From a bacterium BMS3Bbin13 (lineage in GTDB: Bacteria; Pseudomonadota; Gammaproteobacteria; 21-64-14), in the NCBI GenBank assembly GCA_002897735.1, contig BDTW01000022.1, positions 1 to 61,230 on the forward strand: a stretch of DNA of 61,230 bases, in the 5' to 3' direction. A model generated the notes under the pieces. It searched no databases. It saw only the letters and a program-made list of their open reading frames with translations, and was not told the DNA's origin. A program made the position numbers and the translations under genes. Shown here piece by piece: positions 40,226-49,517 of this stretch (position 1 is the first letter of the stretch; each line of letters begins with the position of its first letter).

Positions 40226-42451
40226 GTGCCGCATCGGAACCAGCCATTGACGTCCGAAACCGAGGCCGTATCCGGGCACCTGGACGAGGGGCTGCGACGC
40301 ATCATCGAGGCGCGCCACCACGACCCCTTCGCGGTGCTCGGCCGGCATCGTTACAGCGGTGAGGAGCGGGTCCGCGCGTTCCTGCCGGACGCCGAAGAGG
40401 TGTGGCTCACAGAGACCGGCGCGCGCCTGGAACGGCTGCCCGGTACCGACCTCTTCGAGTGGCACGGTGCACCCGGCTCGGTGCCCGAACGCTACCGCCT
40501 GCGCTGGCGCGACCGCGACGGCGGCGAACACGAAGCCTACGACCCCTACTGCTTCCCTCCGCAACTCCCGGATTTCGACCTGCATCTGTTCGGCGAGGGC
40601 CGCCATCGGCACGCCTACCGGATCATGGGCGCCCACCCGCTCTCCGTAGACGGCATCGCGGGCGTGCGCTTCGCGCTCTGGGCCCCGAACGCCGAGCGCG
40701 TCGGCGTGGTCGGCGACTTCAACGCCTGGGACGGACGCCGCCACCCGATGCGCATCCGCGGATCGACCGGCGTCTGGGAACTGTTCATTCCCGGGCTCGC
40801 GGCGCAGATCTTGTACAAATTCGAGATCCGCAACCGCCGCACCGGTGCGGTGTTGCTCAAGACCGACCCCTACGGCCGGCGTTTCGAGCAGCGCCCGGCG
40901 ACGGCGGCGATCGTGGAGGACCCCCCGCACCATGACTGGGGCGACGAGGAGTGGATGCAGGCGCGCCGCGAGCGCGACTGGTTGCACGCGCCGATGTCGG
41001 TCTACGAGGCGCACCTCGGATCCTGGCGCCGGCGCGACGACGGCGGCTTCCTGACCTACCGGGAACTGGCGCACGAGCTGGTCGACTACGTCAAATCCCT
41101 GGGTTATACGCACATCGAACTGCTGCCGGTGACCGAGCATCCGCTCGATGCCTCCTGGGGGTACCAGACGACCGGCTTCTACGCCCCGACCAGCCGCCAC
41201 GGCAGCCCGGAGGACTTCCGCTACTTCGTCGACCGTTGCCACCGCGAAGGGATCGGGGTGCTGCTCGACTGGGTGCCGGGTCATTTCCCCAAGGACGGCT
41301 ATGCGCTGGCGCGTTTCGATGGAAGCGCCCTCTACGAGCACGAGGACCCGCGCCGCGGCGAGCACCGCGACTGGGGAACGCTGATCTTCAACTACGGGCG
41401 CAATGAGGTCCGCAACTTTCTGCTCTCGAGCGCGCTGTACTGGCTGGAGGAGTTTCACATCGACGGCCTGCGGGTCGACGCCGTGGCCTCCATGCTGTAC
41501 CTGGACTACTCGCGCCGGCCGGGCGACTGGCTCCCCAACCTCTACGGCGGCAATGAAAACCTCGAGGCCATCGAGTTCCTGCGCCAACTCAACCAGATCA
41601 CCCTCGGCCAACAGCCCGGCACCCTGATGATCGCCGAGGAGTCCACCGCCTGGCCCCAGGTGACGCGGCCCACCTGGCTCGGCGGACTCGGCTTCAGCAT
41701 GAAGTGGAACATGGGCTGGATGCACGACACGCTGGTCTACATGAGCAAAGATCCCATCTACCGTCATTACCAACACGATCAGCTCACCTTCGGCCTGCTC
41801 TACGCCTTCACCGAGAACTTCGTGCTGCCGTTCTCCCATGACGAAGTGGTACACGGCAAGCGCTCGATGATCGACAAGATGCCGGGGGACGATTGGCAGC
41901 GCTTCGCCAACCTGCGTCTGCTTTATACTTATATGTTTACCTATCCGGGCAAGAAACTGCTCTTCATGGGCAATGAATTCGCCCACGGCCACGAGTGGAA
42001 CCACGAACGTTCGCTCGACTGGTACCTGCTGGAGCACCCCGAGCATCGAGGGGTGCAACGCCTGATCGGGGATCTCAACCGCCTGTATCGGGAGGAGAGC
42101 GGCCTGCACCGCTTCGACTTCGAGCCGCGCGGATTCCGGTGGATCGACTGCCACGACGCATCGCAGTCGGTGCTGAGCTATCTGCGCCTGAGCGAAGACG
42201 AACTGGTGGTGGTGGCACTCAATTTCACGCCGGTGGTGCGCGAGAACTACCGGCTCGGCGTGCCGCGCCCCGGCGCCTACCGGGAGATCCACAACTCGGA
42301 CTCGGAATACTACGGCGGGAGCAACGTCGGCAACGGCTCGGGGGTCGAGGCCGAGGACGTGCCCTGGATGGGGCAGCCGTATTCGATCCGCCTGACGCTG
42401 CCGCCGCTGGCGGCGATCGTGCTCAAGCCCGCGGCGGCGAACGCCGCCTGA
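40226..42451 (+). CDS. glgB: 1,4-alpha-glucan branching enzyme
   Basis: A 741-aa GH13 enzyme that introduces alpha-1,6 branches in glycogen. An N-terminal region and CBM48 ([25 protein letters not shown]) precede the barrel with [21 protein letters not shown] (nucleophile Asp), MIAEEST (acid/base Glu) and FSHDEVVHG. The start is set at GTG 40226, 5 nt after a clear GGAGG; an in-frame ATG at 40181 lacks a ribosome-binding site. Divergent from glgC, so synthesis genes share the control region 40065-40225. Confidence 0.93.
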   Translation: MPHRNQPLTSETEAVSGHLDEGLRRIIEARHHDPFAVLGRHRYSGEERVRAFLPDAEEVWLTETGARLERLPGTDLFEWHGAPGSVPERYRLRWRDRDGGEHEAYDPYCFPPQLPDFDLHLFGEGRHRHAYRIMGAHPLSVDGIAGVRFALWAPNAERVGVVGDFNAWDGRRHPMRIRGSTGVWELFIPGLAAQILYKFEIRNRRTGAVLLKTDPYGRRFEQRPATAAIVEDPPHHDWGDEEWMQARRERDWLHAPMSVYEAHLGSWRRRDDGGFLTYRELAHELVDYVKSLGYTHIELLPVTEHPLDASWGYQTTGFYAPTSRHGSPEDFRYFVDRCHREGIGVLLDWVPGHFPKDGYALARFDGSALYEHEDPRRGEHRDWGTLIFNYGRNEVRNFLLSSALYWLEEFHIDGLRVDAVASMLYLDYSRRPGDWLPNLYGGNENLEAIEFLRQLNQITLGQQPGTLMIAEESTAWPQVTRPTWLGGLGFSMKWNMGWMHDTLVYMSKDPIYRHYQHDQLTFGLLYAFTENFVLPFSHDEVVHGKRSMIDKMPGDDWQRFANLRLLYTYMFTYPGKKLLFMGNEFAHGHEWNHERSLDWYLLEHPEHRGVQRLIGDLNRLYREESGLHRFDFEPRGFRWIDCHDASQSVLSYLRLSEDELVVVALNFTPVVRENYRLGVPRPGAYREIHNSDSEYYGGSNVGNGSGVEAEDVPWMGQPYSIRLTLPPLAAIVLKPAAANAA

Positions 42452-42464
42452 GACGCGGCGGGCC

Positions 42465-43577
42465 TCAGGCGAAGGCGGCGAGCCGCACGGGCAGGCGTCG
42501 CGCGCCCCACGTGCCCGGACGCGCCTCGAAGACACCGGCGCACGCCGTGCCGCAATCGGGACAACGGCCGTCGGCGGTGAGACTCCAATCGGTGATGACG
42601 TACCAGTCGCGCCCGATCAAACGCCTTCCGCACTCATGGCAGTAGGTGCTGTCGCCCTCCTCGTCGCGCACGTTCCCGGTATAGACGTAGCGCAGGCCGT
42701 TGCGCAGCGCGATACATCGCGCCCGCGCCAGGGTCTCGGGCGGAGTGGGGGGGATGTCGGTCATCTTCCAATCCGGATGGAAGGCGGTGAAATGCATGGG
42801 GACATCGGGACCCAGGTTGTCCGCCACCCACGCGGTCATCGCCTCCAACTCCGCATCGGAGTCATTCTCGCCGGGGATAAGCAGCGTGGTGATCTCGAAC
42901 CATACCGACGTCTCGTGCCTGAGGTAGCGCAACGTATCGAGCACCGGTTGCAGGTGCGCGCCGGTCAGCTTCCGGTAGAAACGCTCCGTGAACCCCTTGA
43001 GATCCACGTTCGCGGCGTCCATGTGGGCGAAGAACTCCCGGCGCGGCTCGTCGCACACGTAGCCGGCGGTGACCGCCACGGAGCGGATGCCGTGTTCGCG
43101 GCACGCGCGCGCCACGTCTACGGCATACTCGAGGAAGATGACCGGATCGTTGTAGGTGAAGGCCACGCTGCGGCACCCGAGCGCCTGCGCGGCACGTACC
43201 AGGACCTGCGGCGAGGCACGGTCGGCGAGGGTGTCGAACTCGCGCGACTTGCTGATGTCCCAATTTTGGCAGAACTTGCACGCAAGGTTGCAGCCGGCGG
43301 TACCGAAGGACAGCACCGGCGTGCCGGGGAGGAAATGATTGAGCGGCTTCTTCTCGATCGGATCCACGCAAAAGCCGCTCGAGCGCCCGTAAGTCGTCAG
43401 TACCACCTGTCCATCGAGGTTCGCGCGTACGAAGCACAGCCCGCGTTGCCCCTCGCGGAGCCGGCACGCACGCGGACACACGTCGCACTGCACCCGCCCG
43501 TCTTCGAGGGCATGCCAATAGCGGGTGCGGACCACGTCGGGACCCCACGATACCGGCGCATCGGAAGACTCTGCCAT
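42465..43577 (-). CDS. amrS: AmmeMemoRadiSam system radical SAM enzyme
   Basis: A 370-aa radical SAM protein. An N-terminal Cys cluster (CDVCPRACRLREGQRGLC) precedes the SAM-binding motif CNLACKFCQNWDIS. NDPVIFLEYAVDVA and VNVDLKGF-type strands follow, and the C-terminus has CHECGRRL and CPDCG, a zinc-ribbon-like pair. Related to pyruvate-formate-lyase activating enzymes; substrate unknown. ATG 43577 follows GGAGG by 8 nt; earlier in-frame ATGs are weaker. Divergent from amrB-amrA, its usual partners; converges with glgB over 13 bp. Confidence 0.9.
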   Translation of the reverse strand: MAESSDAPVSWGPDVVRTRYWHALEDGRVQCDVCPRACRLREGQRGLCFVRANLDGQVVLTTYGRSSGFCVDPIEKKPLNHFLPGTPVLSFGTAGCNLACKFCQNWDISKSREFDTLADRASPQVLVRAAQALGCRSVAFTYNDPVIFLEYAVDVARACREHGIRSVAVTAGYVCDEPRREFFAHMDAANVDLKGFTERFYRKLTGAHLQPVLDTLRYLRHETSVWFEITTLLIPGENDSDAELEAMTAWVADNLGPDVPMHFTAFHPDWKMTDIPPTPPETLARARCIALRNGLRYVYTGNVRDEEGDSTYCHECGRRLIGRDWYVITDWSLTADGRCPDCGTACAGVFEARPGTWGARRLPVRLAAFA

Positions 43578-43722
43578 ACTCAGCGCCTCCGCCGGGGCGT
43601 CGCCCGGCGTCGAACCCATTATCCATCCACTATACTTTAGCTTGCACATCCGGTTTTGCAATCGACCGCCGGACGGATTCCGCGGCCCGATACCCGGCAC
43701 GTAGTCGTAGTCGAGGAGCGTG

Positions 43723-44523
43723 ATGCAGACCGAGTCCAAAGACCGAGTACGCCCGCCCGCCGTGGCCGGCCTGTTCTACCCGGCCGATGCGCGGGAACTC
43801 GACGCCGTGGTGCATCGCTACCTGGCCGAGGCACGGAAAGGGGGCGAACCGCCGGCGGCGCTGATCGCCCCGCACGCGGGCTACATCTACTCCGGTCCGG
43901 TGGCCGCCTCCGCCTACGCCCTCCTGTCCGCGGCGCCCGGGCGTATCCGACGGGTGCTGGTGCTGGGTCCTTCGCATCAGGTCGCGTTCCGCGGGTTGGC
44001 CGCGCCCACGGCGACCTACTTCGCCACCCCGCTGGGGGAGATCCCCGTGGACCGGGAAGCGCTGGAAGGGATCGCCCACCTGCCCCAGGTACTGTGGCTC
44101 GACGAGGCGCACGGCGCGGAGCACAGCGTGGAGGTGCACCTGCCGTTCCTGCAGACCGTGCTCGGCCCGTTCCAACTGATCCCGCTGGTCGTGGGCGACG
44201 CCGGGCCCGAGGAGGTCGCCGAGGTCATCGAGGCGCTGTGGGACGGGCCGCAGCTCCTGCCGATCGTGAGTTCCGATCTCAGCCACTACCACGACTATGC
44301 GAGCGCCCGCGCGCTGGACGCGGCCACCTCGCGCGCCATCGAGGCGCTGCGTCCCGAGGCCATCGGTTACGAACAGGCCTGCGGACGCAATCCGCTCAAC
44401 GGTCTCTTGACCGTCGCGCGGCGACGCTCGCTACGCGCCGAGACCGTCGATCTGCGCAATTCCGGCGATACCGCGGGTCCGCGCGATCATGTGGTAGGAT
44501 ACGGAGCCTATGTCTTCCATTGA
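43723..44523 (+). CDS. amrB: AmmeMemoRadiSam system protein B (MEMO1 family)
   Basis: A 266-aa protein related to human MEMO1 and to extradiol dioxygenase-type folds. Conserved His-containing motifs are ALIAPHAGYIYSGPVAASAY, GPSHQVAFRG, EHSVEVHLPFLQ and SSDLSHYHDY, a likely metal site. The ATG at 43723 is used because AGGAG lies at a suitable distance; the adjacent GTG is too close. It overlaps amrA by 14 bp. The trio's biochemical reaction is not established. Confidence 0.92.
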   Translation: MQTESKDRVRPPAVAGLFYPADARELDAVVHRYLAEARKGGEPPAALIAPHAGYIYSGPVAASAYALLSAAPGRIRRVLVLGPSHQVAFRGLAAPTATYFATPLGEIPVDREALEGIAHLPQVLWLDEAHGAEHSVEVHLPFLQTVLGPFQLIPLVVGDAGPEEVAEVIEALWDGPQLLPIVSSDLSHYHDYASARALDAATSRAIEALRPEAIGYEQACGRNPLNGLLTVARRRSLRAETVDLRNSGDTAGPRDHVVGYGAYVFH

Positions 44524-45091
44524 CCCACCGCCGCTGACCACCGAGGAGCGCAGGGGACTGCTGCGGGTGGCGCGCGAGTCCATCGCCCACGGCGTCGAAT
44601 ACGGCTACCCGCTGACCGTGGATCCCTTCCAGTTCTCGAGCCCGTTGCAGGCGCCGCGCGCAACCTTCGTCACCCTGAAACGCAACGGCAACCTGCGCGG
44701 GTGCATCGGTGCGCTCCAGGCGAGTCGGCCGCTGGTGCAGGACGTGGCCCACAACGCCTACGCCGCGGCCTTCCAGGACCCGCGTTTTCCCCGGCTCGCA
44801 GCCGAAGAGTACCCCGAACTGGACATCCACATCGCGGTGCTCGGCGCCCCTGAGCCGCTGGCGGCGCATGACGAGCGCGAACTCGCGCAACGGCTGCGCC
44901 CGGGCAGGGATGGGGTGATCCTGGAGGAAGGCCAGCGGCGCGCCACCTTCCTGCCCGCGGTCTGGAAACAGATCGCCGACCCCATCGCGTTTCTTCGCGA
45001 GTTGAAGCAGAAGGCCGGCCTCGCGCCGGACTACTGGTCGGACACCCTCAAGGCGTATCGCTACACGGCCGAGTCGTTCCCCGAGGAATAA
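44510..45091 (+). CDS. amrA: AmmeMemoRadiSam system protein A (AMMECR1 family)
   Basis: A 193-aa AMMECR1-domain protein. The signature LRGCIGAL is present (LKRNGNLRGCIGALQASRPL), with AAFQDPRFPRLAAEEYPELDIHIAVL and GVILEEGQRRATFLPAVWKQ typical of the family. It is translationally coupled to amrB. With amrS divergent, the three genes form the complete module. The downstream gap holds family A repeats. Confidence 0.93.
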   Translation: MSSIDPPPLTTEERRGLLRVARESIAHGVEYGYPLTVDPFQFSSPLQAPRATFVTLKRNGNLRGCIGALQASRPLVQDVAHNAYAAAFQDPRFPRLAAEEYPELDIHIAVLGAPEPLAAHDERELAQRLRPGRDGVILEEGQRRATFLPAVWKQIADPIAFLRELKQKAGLAPDYWSDTLKAYRYTAESFPEE

Positions 45092-45145
45092 ACGCCGCGC
45101 GCAACCGGGCACCCACGGCGACCGGCACTGCACGTCCCCCGCGAT

Positions 45146-45256
45146 GTCGGCGGGCCGAGGCCCGCCCTACGGGAGATGCCGCCCCGGCGGGGCGAAACCT
45201 TCCCACACGCACATTGCGGATTGCGCCCCCGTAGGGCCGGGCTCGCCCGGCCGGCA
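45146..45256. repeat. Intergenic palindromic repeat pair (family A, copy 3)
   Basis: GGCGGGCC-GA-GGCCCGCCCTACGGG (from 45149) and CCCGTAGGGCCGGGCTCGCCC (45228 onward) face each other across about 55 bp. Located between convergent amrA and the pentapeptide gene, in the same kind of gap as the other two copies. Confidence 0.8.
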
Positions 45257-45317
45257 CCGTTGGATCCGCACGCAATGTCGCCCGGCCGGCGTCATCCCCC
45301 GGGCGCCGCCCCCCGAT

Positions 45318-46262
45318 TCAGCGGCACTCGCCCACCGAGCCCTGAGCACAGATGCGTCCGTCGGTCCAGATCGCCTGGTTGAGGTTCGCCCCGGTGAGCC
45401 GCGCGCCTGCGAGTCGCGCACCGCGCAGGTTGGCGTAGGAAAGGTCGCTTCGAGACAGGTCGGCGCCTCGCAGATCGGCCCCGCTCAAGCCGGTCCCGAC
45501 CAGTCGCGCGCCCGTAAGGTCGGCGCCGGCCAGATCGGCGATACCGAAGCTCCCGTAGGAGAGATCGGCCCCGACGAGCCGTGCACCGGCCAGATCGGCC
45601 CCACGCAGATCGACACTGCGCAGATCCGCCCGGCTCAGATCGGCCTTGCTCAGGCGCAGCCCCTCCAGGGTGCAGTAGCTCCAGTCCACGCCGGGCGCCG
45701 GTGCGGCGTTGCACTTGGTGCCCGGGTGCCGGACCGGTCCGGGTCCACGCATGGCGGCGTACCACAGCAGGCCCACGACCAGTGCGATGATCACCACGAC
45801 CACCCCATACCGGGTCCGCTGCGGCACTCCATCGCGCAGCGTGCGACTCCTGAGCCGGCGATAGCGGACCATCCAATCCGGTTCCGGTCCACGCCGTTCC
45901 CCTCCTCCACGGCGTTCCCCATGCGTCGCCTCGGGAGCACCTCGCGCCGGATCGGAAACACCGTCACTGCGCCGCTCGGATACATCCCGCTCGTCTTCCC
46001 GCAGTTGCGCCGCCATCAGCCGCTCACGCGCCTCGTCGCTGGTGCGCGCCTCGATCACCAACTCCGGAATCAGCTCCGGGTGCGCACTCAGCGATTCCCA
46101 GAACGTGCAGTCTCGGCTGACCTCGTCGTCCTCACCGAGTCTGCCGAGCAGCACGTAGCGCCGGACCAGTTCCTCCGGGAACGGACCCCGGATCGACACG
46201 CCCCGACGCGTGTACCACAACGTCCGCTGCTGCGGATGATCATCCTCGGTTCGACGGCTCAT
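45318..46262 (-). CDS. Membrane-anchored pentapeptide-repeat protein with N-terminal GYF_2-like domain
   Basis: A 314-aa protein. Residues about 15-70 (TLWYTRRGVSIRGPFPEELV..WESLSAHPELIPELV) resemble a GYF_2/DUF4339-type module. A charged linker leads to one transmembrane helix (YGVVVVIIALVVGLLWYAAM) and then about 20 pentapeptide repeats of the A(D/N)Lxx type (ADLSRADLRSVDLRGADL), which form a right-handed beta-helix outside the membrane. The last residues have a Cys pair (ICAQGSVGEC). The function is unknown. ATG 46262 is used. It is divergent from the GGDEF/EAL gene. Confidence 0.8.
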   Translation of the reverse strand: MSRRTEDDHPQQRTLWYTRRGVSIRGPFPEELVRRYVLLGRLGEDDEVSRDCTFWESLSAHPELIPELVIEARTSDEARERLMAAQLREDERDVSERRSDGVSDPARGAPEATHGERRGGGERRGPEPDWMVRYRRLRSRTLRDGVPQRTRYGVVVVIIALVVGLLWYAAMRGPGPVRHPGTKCNAAPAPGVDWSYCTLEGLRLSKADLSRADLRSVDLRGADLAGARLVGADLSYGSFGIADLAGADLTGARLVGTGLSGADLRGADLSRSDLSYANLRGARLAGARLTGANLNQAIWTDGRICAQGSVGECR

Positions 46263-46552
46263 AGCACCCAACCGGTATGCAGGAAACATGCCGACCCAAG
46301 GGCCAAAACCACCCGAACGCCACCGAACCGACTCTTCTCCCGCAGGTCTCCCGGGGCGAGGAGATCCCGAAGGCCCTCTACGCGGCGGCGGCCGAGGTAC
46401 TCGCCTTCCCCTGCTTTCCGGCCGACCGGGCATCCTCCCCAGCCTGACGCGCGACCCGCTGACCGCCACCACGCTGTATCGGCCTCAAGAATTCCGTCGA
46501 TCGGGCGACATGGGAGAACGGGCCCACGGTTGCCCGGCCAGGGGGGGCGCAT

Positions 46553-48367
46553 GTGAGGCTCGCAGCAGATGACGCACAACCGGAGCACAGGAATCGACCC
46601 GTGACGCGGGCCCTCGCCCAGGCCGAACGGATGCGCATCCTGATCGCCGACGCCACCCCGGCGGCACTCGCCGCGCTCCTCGCCCGCGGAGGCTTCCCGA
46701 ACGTGACCTCGGCGACCGGCGCCGCCGAGGCGCTCGGCCGACTGCGCGAGTGCGCACACCGTCTGCACGGCGCCGTGGACGTCGTGATCATCGGCGCACA
46801 CCTCTCGGATCAGGAAGGCATCGGGCTGTGCCGCACCGTACACACCCACCGCGCTTGGCGCGAGGTCCCGGTGATCCTGATCGCCGACCCGACGGGCGAT
46901 CCGCGCGCGGCGCTGCGCGACGCCGATGAGGCGGGCGCGGACGACGTGCTGTTCACGCCGGTACGGCCCTCGGAATTGTTTTCCCGACTGCTGTGGGCGC
47001 TGTCGCTGAAGCGCGAGCGCGACCTGCGCCGCAGTCGCGAGCGGGCGTTGATGGAGGAACTGGCCGGACGCAAGATTATGGAGGCGCGCCTGGAATACCT
47101 GCTCGATCACGACGCGCTCACCGGAACCGCCAACCGACGCGGCCTGGAACAGGGCCTGGACCAGGCGGTGCTCGATGCCCGCTATCAGCGCCATACCGCG
47201 GCCCTGCTCTACCTCGATCTGGATCAGTTCAAGGTGATCAACGGCACCGAGGGCCACGCGGCCGGGGACCGGATGCTGATCGCCGTAACGGAGGCGTTGC
47301 GCCCGGAGCTGCGTCCCACGGACCTGCTGGCGCGCATCGGTTCGGATGATTTCGCGGTGCTGCTGCGCGGGAGCAATCAGACGCGTGCGCGCGAGATCGC
47401 CGAACGGCTGCGGCGCACCGTCGATGAGCTGCGCTTCACCACCGACGGCTGCGACTATCACATCAGCGCCAGTATCGGCCTGGCGATGATCGAACCGGGC
47501 CGCATCACGAGCACGAGCGAGATCCTGGGGCGCGCCGATCAGGCCTGCTTCATCGCCAAGAACTGCGGGCGCAACCGGGTGCACGTGTTCGCGCTCGATG
47601 ACCGCCACATCCTGCATCAACTGCGCAGCAACGCCTACTGGGTGCCCCTGATCCGCGAGGCGCTGGCCAAGGGCAGCTTCCAACTGTTGTTCCAGCCGGT
47701 CCAGGGGCTGCGAGACGGGCGCATCAACCACTACGAGGTGTTGCTGCGGATGGAGGGCGGGCAGGGCGAACTGCTCGGGCCCGCGGAATTCGTGGCGGTG
47801 GCCGAGCGCATGGGCCTGATCCGCGACATCGACCGCTGGGTGGTACACGAGGCCACCGAACTGCTGCGCACGCTGCCCGAGACCATCTCGCTGCACATCA
47901 ACCTGTCCGGACACGCCTTCCAGGATCCGGGACTCCTGGGGCTGGTCCGGCAGCGGCTGCGCGAGACCGGTGTGTGCGCGCAACGCATCACCTTCGAGAT
48001 CACGGAGACGGCGGCGATCGCCGACCCGCCGCGCACCCGCGCGATGCTCCAGCGTCTGCGCGCACTGGGCTGCCGTTTTGCGCTCGATGACTTCGGCTCG
48101 GGATTCAACTCCTACGGCCATCTCAAACAATTCCCCGTGGATCTGCTCAAGATCGACGGCACATTCGTGAGCAACATCATCCGCAACCCGGTCGACCGGG
48201 TGCTGGTCGAATCGATGGTGATGGTGGCACGCACGCTCGGCAAACAGACCGTGGCCGAGTTCGTCGAGGATCGGGAGACGTTGGAACTGCTGCGACGCAT
48301 GGGCGTGGACTACGCGCAGGGCTACTTCATCGGTGAACCGGCGCGCGAACTGGTGGTCAACGGCTGA
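46553..48367 (+). CDS. Diguanylate cyclase/phosphodiesterase-family protein with degenerate receiver domain
   Basis: A 604-aa cytoplasmic protein with three modules. Residues about 27-150 look like a response-regulator receiver, but the place of the phosphorylated Asp reads IIGAHLSD (residues 79-86), so it cannot be phosphorylated normally. The GGDEF domain (about 180-345) has GSDDF at 263-267 instead of GG(D/E)EF. The EAL domain (about 365-600) has EVL at 395-397 but keeps ETAA, LDDFGSGFNSY, KIDG and AEFVED. Diguanylate cyclase activity is therefore doubtful, while c-di-GMP hydrolysis or binding is possible. GTG start at 46553. It converges with the flagellar operon. Confidence 0.88.
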   Translation: MRLAADDAQPEHRNRPVTRALAQAERMRILIADATPAALAALLARGGFPNVTSATGAAEALGRLRECAHRLHGAVDVVIIGAHLSDQEGIGLCRTVHTHRAWREVPVILIADPTGDPRAALRDADEAGADDVLFTPVRPSELFSRLLWALSLKRERDLRRSRERALMEELAGRKIMEARLEYLLDHDALTGTANRRGLEQGLDQAVLDARYQRHTAALLYLDLDQFKVINGTEGHAAGDRMLIAVTEALRPELRPTDLLARIGSDDFAVLLRGSNQTRAREIAERLRRTVDELRFTTDGCDYHISASIGLAMIEPGRITSTSEILGRADQACFIAKNCGRNRVHVFALDDRHILHQLRSNAYWVPLIREALAKGSFQLLFQPVQGLRDGRINHYEVLLRMEGGQGELLGPAEFVAVAERMGLIRDIDRWVVHEATELLRTLPETISLHINLSGHAFQDPGLLGLVRQRLRETGVCAQRITFEITETAAIADPPRTRAMLQRLRALGCRFALDDFGSGFNSYGHLKQFPVDLLKIDGTFVSNIIRNPVDRVLVESMVMVARTLGKQTVAEFVEDRETLELLRRMGVDYAQGYFIGEPARELVVNG

Positions 48368-48387
48368 AACGCCCGGCCGGGCGCGGG

Positions 48388-48786
48388 TCAACCGGCTTTG
48401 TCGACGCGGTGCAATACCGCGATCAACTCCGCCTCGCCTCGTGCGAGCCCGCAGTTGCGCACCAGTTCCTCGCTGCCCGCGCCGCGATGCACCATGCGGA
48501 TCGCCTGGGTGTAGGAACGCTCGCCCGGATCGCGCAGCTCCACCAGTTCGAGCTTCCCGCCGACCCGGCGCAGGCCGCGCTCCAACCGGTTCTGCCGCTC
48601 ATCGATGCCGGCGGCGCCGGCGCACAGCGATTCCACGTCGGCGCGCAGACCGTGCAGCCGTTCACGCTGACGGGCCAGCCGGCGTGTGAGCACGGCGAGC
48701 CAGGCGCCGAGCCCCGTCAGGACCGCCGCGACGAGCACGGCGCCGGCCGGCGCGATCGCACCGATCTCCGTCCCGATCCAGGACAT
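48388..48786 (-). CDS. DUF2802 protein of the chemotaxis operon
   Basis: A 132-aa protein with an N-terminal transmembrane helix (AIAPAGAVLVAAVLTGLGAWLAVL), a coiled-coil (ARQRERLHGLRADVESL) and the DUF2802 C-terminus (YTQAIRMVHRGAGSEELVRNCGLARGEAELIAVLHR). Genes of this family regularly follow cheW in polar-flagellar clusters; the role is unknown. ATG 48786 is preceded by GGTGA; TTG 48804 is an alternative. Confidence 0.85.
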   Translation of the reverse strand: MSWIGTEIGAIAPAGAVLVAAVLTGLGAWLAVLTRRLARQRERLHGLRADVESLCAGAAGIDERQNRLERGLRRVGGKLELVELRDPGERSYTQAIRMVHRGAGSEELVRNCGLARGEAELIAVLHRVDKAG

Positions 48787-48807
48787 GGCGTTCACCGGGT
48801 CCAACCG

Positions 48808-48981
48808 TCATGCGTAGTCGTCGACATGTGGTCCCTCCTCGTCATCGGCGGGCGGGTGCTCCGCGGGCGGGTGCTTGGGCGGCTCGGGGCGCGGCGGCGG
48901 GCGCCGGCGCGAACCCGGCCGATCCCCCGGTCGTCCCGGGCAGATGGGGGACAACGGAGGGATGTCGCCGGTCTCCACCAT
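48808..48981 (-). CDS. Small Pro-rich acidic protein, tentative
   Basis: A 57-aa open frame between cheW and the DUF2802 gene, starting MVETGDIPPLSP, rich in Pro and Arg and ending DDEEGPHVDDYA. The acidic, aromatic C-terminus looks like a docking peptide, and a Pro-rich small gene at this place would fit a chemotaxis operon. Composition alone could also produce it by chance in such GC-rich DNA. GTG 48990 is an alternative start. Confidence 0.4.
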   Translation of the reverse strand: MVETGDIPPLSPICPGRPGDRPGSRRRPPPRPEPPKHPPAEHPPADDEEGPHVDDYA

Positions 48982-49031
48982 GATCTCCACCCCGGGATCG
49001 CGACCCGGCGGGGGCCGACTTCACCTCCCGC

Positions 49032-49517
49032 CTAAAGGGTCCCGACCTCGTTCCATTCATCTTCCGTCAACAGCTTGTTGAGATCCACCAGGATCAGGAG
49101 CCGGTCGTCGCGGCTTGCCACCCCCTGGATGAACCGTGCGCCCTCGTCGGTCCCGACGTTCGGTGCCGCCTCCATCGCCGACATCGGCAGATCCACCACT
49201 TCCGAGACCCGGTCGACCAGGATCCCCACCACCTGCCCGTTGATCACTTCGATGATCACGATGCGCGTAGCGTCGTCGACCTCGCGCGGCGCCAGTCCGA
49301 ACCGGGCGCGGGTATCCACGACGGTCACCACGTTGCCGCGCAAATTGATGATGCCCAGGACATAGGCGGGCGCACCGGGCACCGGCGCGATCTCCGTGTA
49401 GCGGAGCACTTCCTGGACCTGCATGACATTGATGCCGTAGGTCTCTTCGTCCAGATGGAAGGTGACCCAACGCACCACCGGATCGTCGGCGCCGTGTACG
49501 TGTTCCGGCTGGTTCAT
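49032..49517 (-). CDS. cheW: Chemotaxis coupling protein CheW
   Basis: A 161-aa adaptor that couples receptors to CheA in membrane arrays. The domain shows WVTFHLDEETYGINVMQVQEVL, PAYVLGIINLRGNVVTVVD and GILVDRVSEVVDLP. The ATG at 49517 overlaps the parC stop by 4 bp (ATGA). Only one CheW-like gene is present; a separate ParP is not seen. Confidence 0.95.
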   Translation of the reverse strand: MNQPEHVHGADDPVVRWVTFHLDEETYGINVMQVQEVLRYTEIAPVPGAPAYVLGIINLRGNVVTVVDTRARFGLAPREVDDATRIVIIEVINGQVVGILVDRVSEVVDLPMSAMEAAPNVGTDEGARFIQGVASRDDRLLILVDLNKLLTEDEWNEVGTL

